Part shown: positions 45,119 to 53,550 of the stretch, piece by piece | Position numbering within the stretch: position 1 is the stretch's first letter | Layout of the letters: the number at the start of each line of letters is the position of its first letter | From: JAKQHY01 sp034429475 | GTDB taxonomy: Bacteria > Chloroflexota > Anaerolineae > B4-G1 > SLSP01 | Length of the DNA: 64,000 nucleotides | Direction of reading: 5' to 3' | Assembly (NCBI GenBank): GCA_034429475.1 | Contig: DAOUGD010000159.1 | Span: 1 to 64,000 of the forward strand | Notes under the pieces: generated by a model | Seen by the model: the letters and a program-made list of their open reading frames with translations, nothing else | What the model was told of the DNA's origin: nothing | Databases searched by the model: none | Made by a program: the position numbers and the translations under genes

Positions 45119-45850
45119 ATGGACGAACGTTACTCACGGCAAACCGTCATCCCAGAGATCGGCCCGGCAGGCCAGGCCAGATTACATCAGACGCGTGTGT
45201 TGGTCGTCGGCGCGGGAGGGCTTGGCTCACCCATCTTGCTTTATCTGGCAGCCGCTGGCGTCGGCGTGCTGGGGATCGCCGACAATGACCGCATTACGGC
45301 CTCTAACTTAAACCGGCAAATTCTCTACGCCGCCCAGGATGTGGGACGCAGCAAGGCGCTGACCGCCGTGCAGCGCGTGCGCGCGCTCAACCCGGATGTC
45401 AAGGCAATCCCGTATGAAGAACGAGTGCTGCGCGAGAACGGCCTCGCGCTGATGTCCCAATACGATCTGGTGGTAGAAGCCAGCGATAACCTGGAAACCA
45501 AAGCCCTGATGAACGAGCTATGCGTTCAGGCAGGGCTGCCGCTGGTGTGGGGCGCGGTCGCCCGCTTCGAGGGGCAGATGGGGACGTATCTCCCCGGCCA
45601 CGCCTGCCGCAGTTGCGTCTTCCCGCAGCTCCCCGCGCCAGGAACGTACCCGACGCCGGCCGAATTGGGCATCGTCGGCGCAGCGGCGGGGGTCATCGGG
45701 GCGCTGCAAGCGACCGAAGCGCTCAAGGTACTGCTAGGCATCGGCGCGCCACTGGTGGACAAGATTTTGCTCTGGGAAGGGCTGAGCGGGACGTTCGATG
45801 GGGTGCAGTTGGAGCGCAATCCACAATGTCCGGTGTGTGGAACCGCGTGA
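45119..45850 (+). CDS. ThiF/MoeB/HesA-family E1-like adenylyltransferase
   Basis: 243 residues. ATP-binding Rossmann motif VVGAGGLGSPILLYLAAAG (near 30-48), then the DNDRITASNLNRQ metal/arginine motif and two Cys pairs, CRSC and CPVC, for the structural zinc. It would activate the C-terminus of a ubiquitin-like sulphur carrier (MoaD or ThiS) as an acyl-adenylate for molybdopterin or thiamine synthesis. No carrier gene is adjacent. ATG 45116 is possible, but the later ATG has better spacing from GGAGG. Confidence 0.88.
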   Translation: MDERYSRQTVIPEIGPAGQARLHQTRVLVVGAGGLGSPILLYLAAAGVGVLGIADNDRITASNLNRQILYAAQDVGRSKALTAVQRVRALNPDVKAIPYEERVLRENGLALMSQYDLVVEASDNLETKALMNELCVQAGLPLVWGAVARFEGQMGTYLPGHACRSCVFPQLPAPGTYPTPAELGIVGAAAGVIGALQATEALKVLLGIGAPLVDKILLWEGLSGTFDGVQLERNPQCPVCGTA

Positions 45851-45860
45851 GGGATAATTT

Positions 45861-45880
45861 GTCAGCAGATTGAGCAGATT
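45861..45880. repeat. AGCAGATTG repeat, single arm
   Basis: GTCAGCAGATTGAGCAGATT; the left arm of the family at 10077 and 20291, with no right arm. It stands 11 bp after the ThiF-like stop codon. Confidence 0.75.
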
Positions 45881-45891
45881 ACGGCTATAAG

Positions 45892-45932
45892 AGAAACCGG
45901 GGTTCTGAGAGAACCCCGGTTTCTGATTTTTT
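45892..45932. terminator. bidirectional terminator between the ThiF-like gene and proS
   Basis: Perfect 15-bp stem AGAAACCGGGGTTCT / AGAACCCCGGTTTCT, 3-nt loop, then GATTTTTT on the plus strand; A-rich on the other side. The T-tract reaches the proS stop codon. Confidence 0.9.
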
Positions 45933-47364
45933 AGTAAGCGCGCCCAAAAATGGCGATTTCTTGGGCTTCTTTGCCGGTCAACACACACCGCCCCCCGCCG
46001 CCCGGCTGCTCCATCGGGATACAGCGCACGGTCGCCTTCGTTTCCTCTTTGAGACGCGCCTCGTCTTCCCGCCCGCCGGCCCACCACGCCCGCGCAAATC
46101 CCGTCTGGACGGCCTCTTGGAGTTCCTCATAGGTGTTCACGTCAGCGATGTGGCTCTCGCGGAAGTCGAGCGCTTTCTGGTAGATAGCCTGCTGCACAGT
46201 CGCCAGCATCTCTGCCACGCTCTGCGGCAGCCCGGCCTGCGCCACGGACGTCTTCCCTTCGCGGCCCGGCATGTCGCGGCGGGCCAGCATCACGGTCTGC
46301 TGCGCCACGTCGCGCGGGCCGACTTCAATTCGCAGCGGCACGCCGCGCATCTCCCAATCGTTGAACTTCCAGCCGGGGGACAGCTCGTCGCGGTCGTCCA
46401 GTTTGACGCGGACGGTCGGCGCGAGTTGCTGGTAGAGGGCGCGGGCGGCTTCGAGAACTGCCGCGCGCTCCTGATCCTTGCGCCAGATGGGGACGATGAC
46501 GGCCTGAATGGGCGCGAGGCGCGGCGGCAGCACCAATCCCTGGTCGTCGCCGTGGGTCATCACGACCGCGCCCACCATGCGCGTGCTGACGCCCCAGGAG
46601 GTCGTCCAGGCGTACTGTTGGACGTTGCCCTCGTCCAGGAATTTGATGTCGAAGGCTTTGGCGAAGTTCTGCCCCAGGAAATGGCTGGTGCCCGATTGCA
46701 GCGCCTTGCCATCCTTCATCATCGCCTCGATGGTGTAGCTGGCGACGGCGCCGGCGAACTTCTCGCTCTCGCTTTTGCGGCCGGGCAGCACGGGGATGGC
46801 GGCTTCGTTGACGGCGAAGTCGGTGTAAACGTCCAGCATCCGCAGCGTCTCCGCTTGAGCCTCCGCCTCCGTGGCGTGCGCCGTGTGGCCTTCCTGCCAG
46901 AGGAATTCGGTGGTGCGCAGGAAAAGGCGCGTGCGCAGTTCCCAGCGGACGACGTTGGCCCACTGGTTGATGAGCACCGGTAAATCCCGGTAGGACTGAA
47001 TCCACTTGGCGTACATGTGCCCGATGATCGTCTCGGACGTAGGGCGCACCACCAGCGGCTCTTCCAGTTCCTCCCCGCCGCCGTGCGTCACCACGGCCAG
47101 CTCCGGCGAGAAGCCCTCGACGTGTTCGGCCTCTTTCTGCAAGAAGCTCATAGGGATGAACAGTGGGAAGTAGGCGTTGACGTGCCCCGTCTCCTTGAAA
47201 CGGCGATCCAGCTCGTCACGGATGCGCTCCCACAGCGTGTAACCGTAGGGTTTGATGACCATGCAGCCCCGCACGGGGGAATAGTCGGCCAGGTCGGCCT
47301 TTTGCACGATCTCGTTGTACCATTTTGAGAAATCTTCACTCTGCGATGTTAGAAAGTCTGCCAT
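45931..47364 (-). CDS. proS: prolyl-tRNA synthetase, archaeal/eukaryotic-like type
   Basis: 477 residues. Class II motifs: TGHVNAYFPLFIPMSFL (motif 1 region), VVRPTSETIIGHMYAKWIQS and RTTEFLWQEGHTAHATEAEA (motif 2), and the C-terminal zinc-binding extension (GGRCVLTGKEAQEIAIFGRAY end). The ProS type without the editing insertion, common in Chloroflexota. Charges tRNA-Pro with proline. Upstream ATG 47367 is also possible. The bidirectional terminator lies at its end. Confidence 0.95.
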   Translation of the reverse strand: MADFLTSQSEDFSKWYNEIVQKADLADYSPVRGCMVIKPYGYTLWERIRDELDRRFKETGHVNAYFPLFIPMSFLQKEAEHVEGFSPELAVVTHGGGEELEEPLVVRPTSETIIGHMYAKWIQSYRDLPVLINQWANVVRWELRTRLFLRTTEFLWQEGHTAHATEAEAQAETLRMLDVYTDFAVNEAAIPVLPGRKSESEKFAGAVASYTIEAMMKDGKALQSGTSHFLGQNFAKAFDIKFLDEGNVQQYAWTTSWGVSTRMVGAVVMTHGDDQGLVLPPRLAPIQAVIVPIWRKDQERAAVLEAARALYQQLAPTVRVKLDDRDELSPGWKFNDWEMRGVPLRIEVGPRDVAQQTVMLARRDMPGREGKTSVAQAGLPQSVAEMLATVQQAIYQKALDFRESHIADVNTYEELQEAVQTGFARAWWAGGREDEARLKEETKATVRCIPMEQPGGGGRCVLTGKEAQEIAIFGRAY

Positions 47365-47388
47365 CATGCCCTCGAGAAATGTGGAAAT

Positions 47389-47466
47389 GGGTAATGAGTA
47401 ATGAGAAATTGGTAATCGGAAATCGGTCGTCGGTCACGGATTACCAATTTCTGATTTCTGATTACC
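47389..47466. repeat. hairpin of degenerate heptamers (GGTAATCGGAAATCG)
   Basis: Left arm contains GTAATGAGTAATGAGAAATTG, right arm ACCAATTTCTGATTTCTGAT. It lies between proS and the MazG-like gene and supplies the latter's last 10 codons. Confidence 0.75.
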
Positions 47467-47778
47467 GTTGACGGGGCCGAAGCGACGGTAGTTGATCGCC
47501 AGTTTGTCCATGATCGCCTGCCCCAGGTCTATCTGTGTCACGTAGGCCAGTTGCAGCAAATAGAGCGCCACATCCGCCAGTTCTTCGGCCAGCGCGTCCG
47601 CCTGCGCCGTTTCGCCCCACTGGAAATGCTCCAACACCTCCGCCGCCTCCAACGACAAGGAGATGGCGATGTTGCGCGGCGTCTGTTGGACGGGCGAATC
47701 CGGCCCGTACCAGCCCATCGCGCCCACGAAGCGGTTCATCGCGTCGGTTAATTCGGCAACGGTGTAGTCCTTTGTCAT
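47434..47778 (-). CDS. MazG-like nucleotide pyrophosphohydrolase
   Basis: 114 residues. Metal-binding helices LEAAEVLEHFQW (near 43-54) and EELADVALYLLQLA (near 65-78) give the EExxE...ExxD pattern of the RS21-C6/MazG-like family, which hydrolyses non-canonical nucleoside triphosphates (dCTPase-like) to monophosphates. The last ten residues, NGNQKSEIGNP, come from a heptamer repeat that contains the stop codon, so the tail is probably not functional. It starts 3 bp after pepA ends. Confidence 0.85.
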   Translation of the reverse strand: MTKDYTVAELTDAMNRFVGAMGWYGPDSPVQQTPRNIAISLSLEAAEVLEHFQWGETAQADALAEELADVALYLLQLAYVTQIDLGQAIMDKLAINYRRFGPVNGNQKSEIGNP

Positions 47779-47781
47779 CCC

Positions 47782-49290
47782 CTACCCTGCCGACCAGGTG
47801 CGCAGCAATTCCACAAAAAGCCGCACGCCCATCCCGGTCGCGCCCTTGGGGACGTAGGGCTGATCCTTCTCGGTGAATTCCAGCCCGGCAATGTCAATGT
47901 GAACCCAGGGGACGTCGTCCGGCGTGAACTTACTGAGGAAGCAGCCGCCCATAATCGCGCTGGCCTCGCGCGATCCGCCAATATTTTTGATGTCGGCCAC
48001 GTCGCTCTTGAGGGCCTCGTGGTACTCGTCGAAAAGCGGCAGCGGCCAGACGCGCTCGTAGACGGCCTGTCCCGCCGTTTGCAAACGCGCGCAAAGCGCG
48101 TCGTCGCCCATCACGGCGGCGGCGTGCGCGCCCAGGGCGATCACACGCCCGCCGGTCAACGTGGCGATGTCCAGCACAGCCGCCGGCGCGAAGTTGCCGG
48201 CGTAGGTCAGGGCATCCGCCAAAACGAGGCGGCCTTCGGCGTCCGTGTTGAGAATCTCGATGGTCAGGCCCTTGAGGGAGCGCACCACGTCGCCGGGTTT
48301 GATCGCCTGCGCGTCGGGCATGTTTTCCGTCAATGGCAGCAGCCCCACGAGGTGCAGCGGCAAATCGAGCAGGGCCGCCGCCCGCAGCGCGCCCAGCACC
48401 GCCGCCGCGCCGCCCATGTCGCCCTTCATGCGATCCATCCCCTGACCCGGCTTCAGTGAGATGCCGCCGGTGTCGAAGGTGATGCCCTTGCCCACCAGCG
48501 CCACCGTCGGCAGATCATCGCGCCCGAGGTTGTGCTCCAAAATCACCATGCGGGCCGGTTCGTCGCCGCCCTGATTGACGCTGAGGAAAGACCCCATCCC
48601 CAGCGCGGTCAGCGCGTCTTTTTCCAGCACCGTGCAACCCATCCCGACCTCTCCGGCCATCTGTCGGGCCACCTCCGCAATGTAGGAGGGGGTGGCGACG
48701 TTGGAGGGGCGGTTTACCAGGTCGCGGGTCAGGGCGGTGGATTCGGCGATCACCTGCCCCACGCGCGCGCCGGTTTCCATGGCGGCTTTGCGCCCGGCGT
48801 CCAATTCCACTAGCGTCAGCGTTTCGATGTCGGGGCGCACGTCGTCCAGTTTGGTTTTCAACTCGTTGAAACGATACAGGCCCAGCAGCGTGCCTTCCAC
48901 GACGGCCTCGGCGGCCTTCTCCGGGTCAAGGCCGCCGCTCCCCGCGCCGTGCAAGATGGTGTGAAAGTGCGTCACGCCCAGCTCGCGGGCCTTCTTCGCA
49001 GCGGTCGCGGCGGCCTGCCGCGCACCATCAAGCGTAAACTTTTCCGCCTTGCCCAGCCCGACCAGAATCACGCGCTGCGCCGGGATCGCGCCGGCGGGGT
49101 AGAGCACGGCCACTTCGTTGGGCTTTCCCCGAAAGTCGCCCCCGGCAAGCAACGCCCGGAGCTGCCCGTTCAGGGCCTGGTCTACTGCGCCAGTTGCCCC
49201 CGCCGGTTCCGTCACGCCCTCGAATAAATTGACGACGATGGCCTCCGCGGGCTGTGTTTGAATTGCGCCTATCGCGATTTCAATCTGCAT
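47782..49290 (-). CDS. pepA: leucyl aminopeptidase (M17)
   Basis: 502 residues. Metal and active-site motifs VGKGITFDTGGISLKPG (Lys and Asp ligands, near 270) and NTDAEGRLVLADALTYAG (near 348), the M17 signature. N-terminal domain of about 170 residues. Releases N-terminal residues from peptides in the cytosol, fitting the oligopeptide importer and surface peptidase in this window. TTGAGGAG lies 6 bp before the ATG. Promoter at 49348. Confidence 0.95.
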   Translation of the reverse strand: MQIEIAIGAIQTQPAEAIVVNLFEGVTEPAGATGAVDQALNGQLRALLAGGDFRGKPNEVAVLYPAGAIPAQRVILVGLGKAEKFTLDGARQAAATAAKKARELGVTHFHTILHGAGSGGLDPEKAAEAVVEGTLLGLYRFNELKTKLDDVRPDIETLTLVELDAGRKAAMETGARVGQVIAESTALTRDLVNRPSNVATPSYIAEVARQMAGEVGMGCTVLEKDALTALGMGSFLSVNQGGDEPARMVILEHNLGRDDLPTVALVGKGITFDTGGISLKPGQGMDRMKGDMGGAAAVLGALRAAALLDLPLHLVGLLPLTENMPDAQAIKPGDVVRSLKGLTIEILNTDAEGRLVLADALTYAGNFAPAAVLDIATLTGGRVIALGAHAAAVMGDDALCARLQTAGQAVYERVWPLPLFDEYHEALKSDVADIKNIGGSREASAIMGGCFLSKFTPDDVPWVHIDIAGLEFTEKDQPYVPKGATGMGVRLFVELLRTWSAG

Positions 49291-49347
49291 ACTATCTCCT
49301 CAAAAATGGCTCTACAGCCTTTAGTTTAGTGACAATGAATAGGTAAG

Positions 49348-49356
49348 ATTATAACA
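49348..49356 (-). promoter_or_regulatory. extended -10 promoter for pepA
   Basis: On the minus strand TGT-TATAAT, 57 bp upstream of the pepA start. The -35 is weak. Confidence 0.5.
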
Positions 49357-49488
49357 TGGTTATACCGAATATCCAGGTGTTTGCTTTCTCCGGTTTTTGA
49401 TTCATAATGAGTGATATGGGGCCTGGTGTTAAACTTATGGTCAAAGACTCAATGTACGCGCTCCTAGGCGCTGATAAGAGGAACAAGG

Positions 49489-50577
49489 ATGAATACAACA
49501 GAACTATCTGAAATCCACAAAGTCTTACAAAGTCGCCAACAGGAAATTGCAGATGCCTGGATGGGCGCTCTCGTAAACCTGACACCCATCGCCCTGGATG
49601 TATCCCAACTCCGGGCGCGTTTTGAAGGTTTCGTGGATCGGTTAGCCTCATTGCTGGTTTCTGAACCCTTTACCCCAAGTCCAGCGCAAGAAGTCGGCGT
49701 TGCCCTGGATATGCTAGAAAACTTCCAGAGCAAAGACATGGTCAAGGTCCAGGAAGTGTTGGCCGATGGACTGGTGAAGGGGATGTCACCTGAGCAAGTG
49801 CGCGCTTTGCTGCCACGCATTGTGGCGGTGTTATCGGAATTGGAAAGTGGTTTTTTCACCGGAAAAACCAACCGCGCCAAACGCTTTGATATGGAAGCGA
49901 TGTCCAAGATGGGACACGACCTGAAAACGCCGATTAACGCCATCACCGGCTTCTCACGGGTCATTTTGAAGGGGATTGACGGGCCGATTACCGAATTTCA
50001 ACAACAAGACCTGACCTCCATCTACGATGCCGGGAAGAAATTGCTGGACATGATCAATGATATGTTCGAGGTCGCTAAAAGCGACGCCGCCAAAACGAAC
50101 CTGTACGAGAGGTCTTTTGACGTGTCGGATTTACTGGGTGATCTGCTCAAGACAACGCAGCCGATCCTGGCGAAACGCGAACACGCCATTGACATGTGGA
50201 CCAGCGGCGACCTCGGCAAGATGCAGGCAGATGCGTCTCAGGTGCGGTGGATCGTGATCGGCCTGCTGTTCCACGCGGCCCGGCTCGCCGAAAAGGGGGG
50301 CGTTTCCCTGGCGGCGGCCCGTGAACGAGTGCAAAACTCCGACTGGCTGCTGTTTGAAGTGACCCGGACGAACGAAGAAAAATCCCTGACGTATGAGCCG
50401 CAAGGTCATCAGCCTATGATTGAGGAACCCGACAAGGATATGGACATCGGCCTGATCACCGCGCTGCGCTTCTGCAAAGAAATGGGTGGCGCCATCACTC
50501 TGGCAAGGGGGGAGGATGGCACGCCCAAGTTCCTGTTGCGCCTCCCCGCACGGGGGATCGCTACAGAACCAGCCTGA
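49489..50577 (+). CDS. histidine-kinase-like protein with a degenerate ATP-binding domain
   Basis: 362 residues, no membrane segment. An N-terminal helical domain (about 1-125) resembles RsbRD-type sensors. HisKA region GHDLKTPINAITGFSRVILK, with phosphoacceptor His143, is intact. The HATPase part lacks clear boxes: the N-box Asn is replaced (WIVIGLLFHAARLAEKG), no D-x-G-x-G loop is seen, and only MDIGLITALRFCKEMGG resembles G2. So it may be a phosphotransfer or dimer partner, not an active kinase. No response regulator is adjacent. GAGGAACAAGG precedes the ATG. Confidence 0.75.
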   Translation: MNTTELSEIHKVLQSRQQEIADAWMGALVNLTPIALDVSQLRARFEGFVDRLASLLVSEPFTPSPAQEVGVALDMLENFQSKDMVKVQEVLADGLVKGMSPEQVRALLPRIVAVLSELESGFFTGKTNRAKRFDMEAMSKMGHDLKTPINAITGFSRVILKGIDGPITEFQQQDLTSIYDAGKKLLDMINDMFEVAKSDAAKTNLYERSFDVSDLLGDLLKTTQPILAKREHAIDMWTSGDLGKMQADASQVRWIVIGLLFHAARLAEKGGVSLAAARERVQNSDWLLFEVTRTNEEKSLTYEPQGHQPMIEEPDKDMDIGLITALRFCKEMGGAITLARGEDGTPKFLLRLPARGIATEPA

Positions 50578-50594
50578 CGAGTTGGGCTGGCTTG

Positions 50595-50630
50595 CGCACA
50601 AAAGCCCCCATGATCGGGGGCTTTTGTGCG
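50595..50630. terminator. bidirectional terminator between the kinase-like gene and LCP gene
   Basis: Perfect 15-bp stem from CGCACAAAAGCCCCC with its inverse and a 6-nt loop. The right arm contains TTTT. Confidence 0.85.
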
Positions 50631-50667
50631 TAGACAAACTCAATGCGATTTCGATTGCAGGGAGCCG

Positions 50668-52296
50668 CTAAGGGGCCGGCGCAACAGTGGCCGTGGGGGT
50701 GGGCGTAGGCGCCGGAGCGACGTTCCAGCGCGCGGTGACGGTCCCAACGCAGGGGTCGTAATTCGTGCCCAACGTCACCTGGAAATCTACCGGGCTGCCC
50801 TCGGTGGGCTGGGCGACCACCGCGCTCTGGGATAACTTGTAGAGTTGTAGCAAGCGGGCAATCGGCGAACCTTTACTGGTCGTGGTGAAATCCACCACCG
50901 ATGTTGTGGGAACCACTTCAACATCCTGAATATCTGTGACCCAAAAGCCCTCCAGACCCAACCGGTAGGCCGCCACCTGTCCCCACCCGCTGTTGCCGGT
51001 GCCGTTGAGTACCTGGACACGGTAGGCGCGTTGAGACGCCCGGCTGGTCACAGGAGGCTGCGCCGCCTCCTGAATGAACTCGTACAACGCGTCATACTTC
51101 GGCACCAGGACCGCACCGCCGTTGGGCGCTGTCCACGAGGTCAGCAGCGTGCCCCCTCGGATGAAGCGGCTTTTAACGTCGCTTTCGTCCAGCCGTGCTG
51201 CCACCGATGCCATGTACGCCAATTCTGGCAGGCCCATATCGCTCTCGACGTCGTCCTGATAAACGTTCCACATGTCGTTAATCTGGGGCAGCATGTTCTG
51301 GCTGAGCGCCTGGTGGAAGATCGCGCGCAGGACTTGCTGCTGGCGGCGGTGCCGGTCAAAATCGGACGTATTCCAGCGCGAACGGACATACCACAGGGCA
51401 AATTTCCCATTCAGGTGATGAAGACCCGGCTCCAGATCAATGTCGGTCACACCGCTTTCGACTTCAGTATCGGGGTACGTATCGTGGAGAGGACACTCTA
51501 CGACAATATCCACTCCCCCGACCGCGTCCACAATGCTGCGGTAGCTGCTGAAGTCTACCAGGGCGTAATAATGAATGGGGATGCCGAAGTTATACTCGAT
51601 GGTGGCCTTTGCCAAAGACGGCGCACCGCCCGGATAACCATTTTTGGACCCACGCAGGTAGGCGGTGTTGATTTTGTCCAGCCCCCAGTTAGGAATCCAG
51701 GCATAATAATCCCGGGGAATGGAAATCAGACTGACCGAGGGCACGCTGGGGTAAATGACGGCGATCATCATCACATCGGTGCGTGCGACTTTTTCGCCGT
51801 TCTGACGGTCGCTGCCCAGCAGCAGAATATTGATGGCGCCTTTGGGTTGTGAGATAATGGGCATCGGCGTGGGCTGCGGCAGCGTTGAAGTGACAACAGC
51901 CGTGCCGGTCAACACCGGAGCGGAAGCCACCGGCGAGATTGACGCCAGGGTGGGTGTAACGGTGGGCGTCTCCGTCGGCGTGGGCGTCTCTGTCGGAACC
52001 GGGGTTTCGGTCGGCGGAGGCGTGAAGGTCCACGTCGGGGGCAACGGGGCGAGCGGGGTATCAGTCGGCGTAACGGAAGGTGTCCATGGAGGCGACGCTA
52101 TCGCTGTAGCGGTTGCGCTGGATGGCGCAGGAGCCAGTACTGTTGGGGTGACAATTACCACCAGTGTCTGAGCGCCGATGGATTGCCAGGCATACAGGCC
52201 ACCGAGTAAGAGCAGCGCCAGCCCTACGACGATCAACCATTTAAAAGAGCGTATCCAGTGATACATACCTTTTCCCATTGATGATGTATTTTTCAT
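50668..52296 (-). CDS. LytR-CpsA-Psr (LCP) family protein
   Basis: About 542 residues. One helix near residues 17-36, then a Thr/Pro-rich stalk (TETPTPTETPTVTPT) to the LCP domain: ILLLGSDRQ, RTDVMMIAVI, SIPRDYYAWIPN, then KINTAYLRG and RSRWNTSDFDRHRRQQQ. LCP enzymes transfer polyprenyl-linked glycans onto peptidoglycan or other acceptors. A C-terminal LytR_C domain (QVLNGTGNSGWGQVAAYRL) follows. The frame extends to 52422, across the divergent promoter, so ATG 52296 is chosen. A second LCP gene starts at 62683. Confidence 0.88.
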   Translation of the reverse strand: MKNTSSMGKGMYHWIRSFKWLIVVGLALLLLGGLYAWQSIGAQTLVVIVTPTVLAPAPSSATATAIASPPWTPSVTPTDTPLAPLPPTWTFTPPPTETPVPTETPTPTETPTVTPTLASISPVASAPVLTGTAVVTSTLPQPTPMPIISQPKGAINILLLGSDRQNGEKVARTDVMMIAVIYPSVPSVSLISIPRDYYAWIPNWGLDKINTAYLRGSKNGYPGGAPSLAKATIEYNFGIPIHYYALVDFSSYRSIVDAVGGVDIVVECPLHDTYPDTEVESGVTDIDLEPGLHHLNGKFALWYVRSRWNTSDFDRHRRQQQVLRAIFHQALSQNMLPQINDMWNVYQDDVESDMGLPELAYMASVAARLDESDVKSRFIRGGTLLTSWTAPNGGAVLVPKYDALYEFIQEAAQPPVTSRASQRAYRVQVLNGTGNSGWGQVAAYRLGLEGFWVTDIQDVEVVPTTSVVDFTTTSKGSPIARLLQLYKLSQSAVVAQPTEGSPVDFQVTLGTNYDPCVGTVTARWNVAPAPTPTPTATVAPAP

Positions 52297-52310
52297 AAGT
52301 GTAAAGCAGT

Positions 52311-52319
52311 TGCTATAAT
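52311..52319 (+). promoter_or_regulatory. extended -10 promoter for the 52.4-kb membrane protein
   Basis: TGC-TATAAT, 80 bp before the ATG at 52399. A hairpin follows in the leader. Confidence 0.5.
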
Positions 52320-52362
52320 AACATTTATCGGCGGAAAGGCAAAGGCTTTGGGGTATAAAGAC

Positions 52363-52380
52363 GCGCCGCCTGAGCGGCGC
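52363..52380 (+). promoter_or_regulatory. leader hairpin upstream of the 52.4-kb membrane protein
   Basis: GCGCCGC / GCGGCGC, 4-nt loop, then ATTTT; 18 bp before the ATG. It could be a weak attenuator. Confidence 0.45.
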
Positions 52381-52398
52381 ATTTTCACAGAGGTGATT

Positions 52399-53544
52399 AT
52401 GCAAGACAATAAGACAATGCAAACCCAGCCATCCCGCAAGGCGTCCACGGCGGTATTGCGGATGGCCGGCGCCGGCTATGGCGTCTTTTTCGGGTTAGGA
52501 TTGGGGCTGTTGGTATGGGGATATGACAGTTTCACGTTGGCGCGCGCTTCTGCCGATCTGGCGTGGGGGACGTTCAGCATCGGCTTTCCCTGCGCCCTGG
52601 TCGTCGGCGGCGTCATAGGATACCTGGGCATCCGCCTGCCGGGGCTGGGCTGGACAACCCTGCTCTGGGCGGTGAGTCTGGGCGCACTTACCTGGGGCGC
52701 CGGACATCTGCCCTTTGAAGGGTTTGACTTCCTGACCGGGATGGCCGATCCGCGCTTCGCCGGCCTGACGCTGCGACCTTATCTGGAAGCCCATCAGGTG
52801 CGCACCCTCATCGCGATCATCCCCAACGTCGCCTTAGGCTTTGGGATCGGTTACCTTGAAACCCTGGCGGTAGATTCTGCCTGGGATCACACCAATGCGC
52901 GCGGGCGTATGGGGCTGCGTTCGTGGCTCACCTTGATGCTTGGCCTGCTGGTCGCCAGCGTTCCGGCGTGGATTATCCAGTCGCTGATTATGCAGCCCAC
53001 CCGCGACCCGCAGTTACGCGTCGCCAACCTGGTGGCGACCACGTTGCAAGGCGGCGTGGAGGCCGTCAAGGCAAGCGGGCAGAACGGCATCGAAGCGCAG
53101 AACCATGGGCAACACTTTACACCGCGCTATACTGTTCAATTGGTCGAATTCTCCACCCTCACCCAAGACCTCCATACGTCCTACGTCACGGTTGCCTTTG
53201 ACAATAACTTTGCTTTGCAGTGCATTGTCATGGGCGAGCTGGTCACTTACTGCGAAGATCTGACGAAGAAATTCGACGCGCGCATCGGCGATATGATCTA
53301 CGCCGGGCTGACCGGGGAGGAGCGCTGGCTCAGCGATCCGACGAAGACGTTTGTGGTAGAAGACGAGGTAGTGGATTGGCTGCGCAGCCGGCGCGAGCGG
53401 CTCAGCGAGAGTTACAGCGTCATCCGCGCCGGACAAAAAGGGCCTATCACGCTGATGACCGTTCAGTTCGACACCGGCTTCAGGATGACCTGCCGCTTTT
53501 CCGGCGCCGCCATCACCCGCGCAGTCGTCTGTGAAGAGGACTAG
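52399..53544 (+). CDS. membrane protein of unknown function upstream of a permease pair
   Basis: 381 residues. Five or so helices in the first 200 residues (VFFGLGLGLLVWGY, FPCALVVGGVIGYLGI and others), then a soluble alpha/beta region (about 200-380) with YTVQLVEFSTLTQDLHTSYV and CIVMGELVTYCEDL. No family is recognised. AGAGGTGATT precedes the ATG, so the in-frame TTG at 52348 is rejected. The stop is 6 bp before the first permease gene, so the three form an operon. Confidence 0.7.
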   Translation: MQDNKTMQTQPSRKASTAVLRMAGAGYGVFFGLGLGLLVWGYDSFTLARASADLAWGTFSIGFPCALVVGGVIGYLGIRLPGLGWTTLLWAVSLGALTWGAGHLPFEGFDFLTGMADPRFAGLTLRPYLEAHQVRTLIAIIPNVALGFGIGYLETLAVDSAWDHTNARGRMGLRSWLTLMLGLLVASVPAWIIQSLIMQPTRDPQLRVANLVATTLQGGVEAVKASGQNGIEAQNHGQHFTPRYTVQLVEFSTLTQDLHTSYVTVAFDNNFALQCIVMGELVTYCEDLTKKFDARIGDMIYAGLTGEERWLSDPTKTFVVEDEVVDWLRSRRERLSESYSVIRAGQKGPITLMTVQFDTGFRMTCRFSGAAITRAVVCEED

Positions 53545-53550
53545 TGGCCC

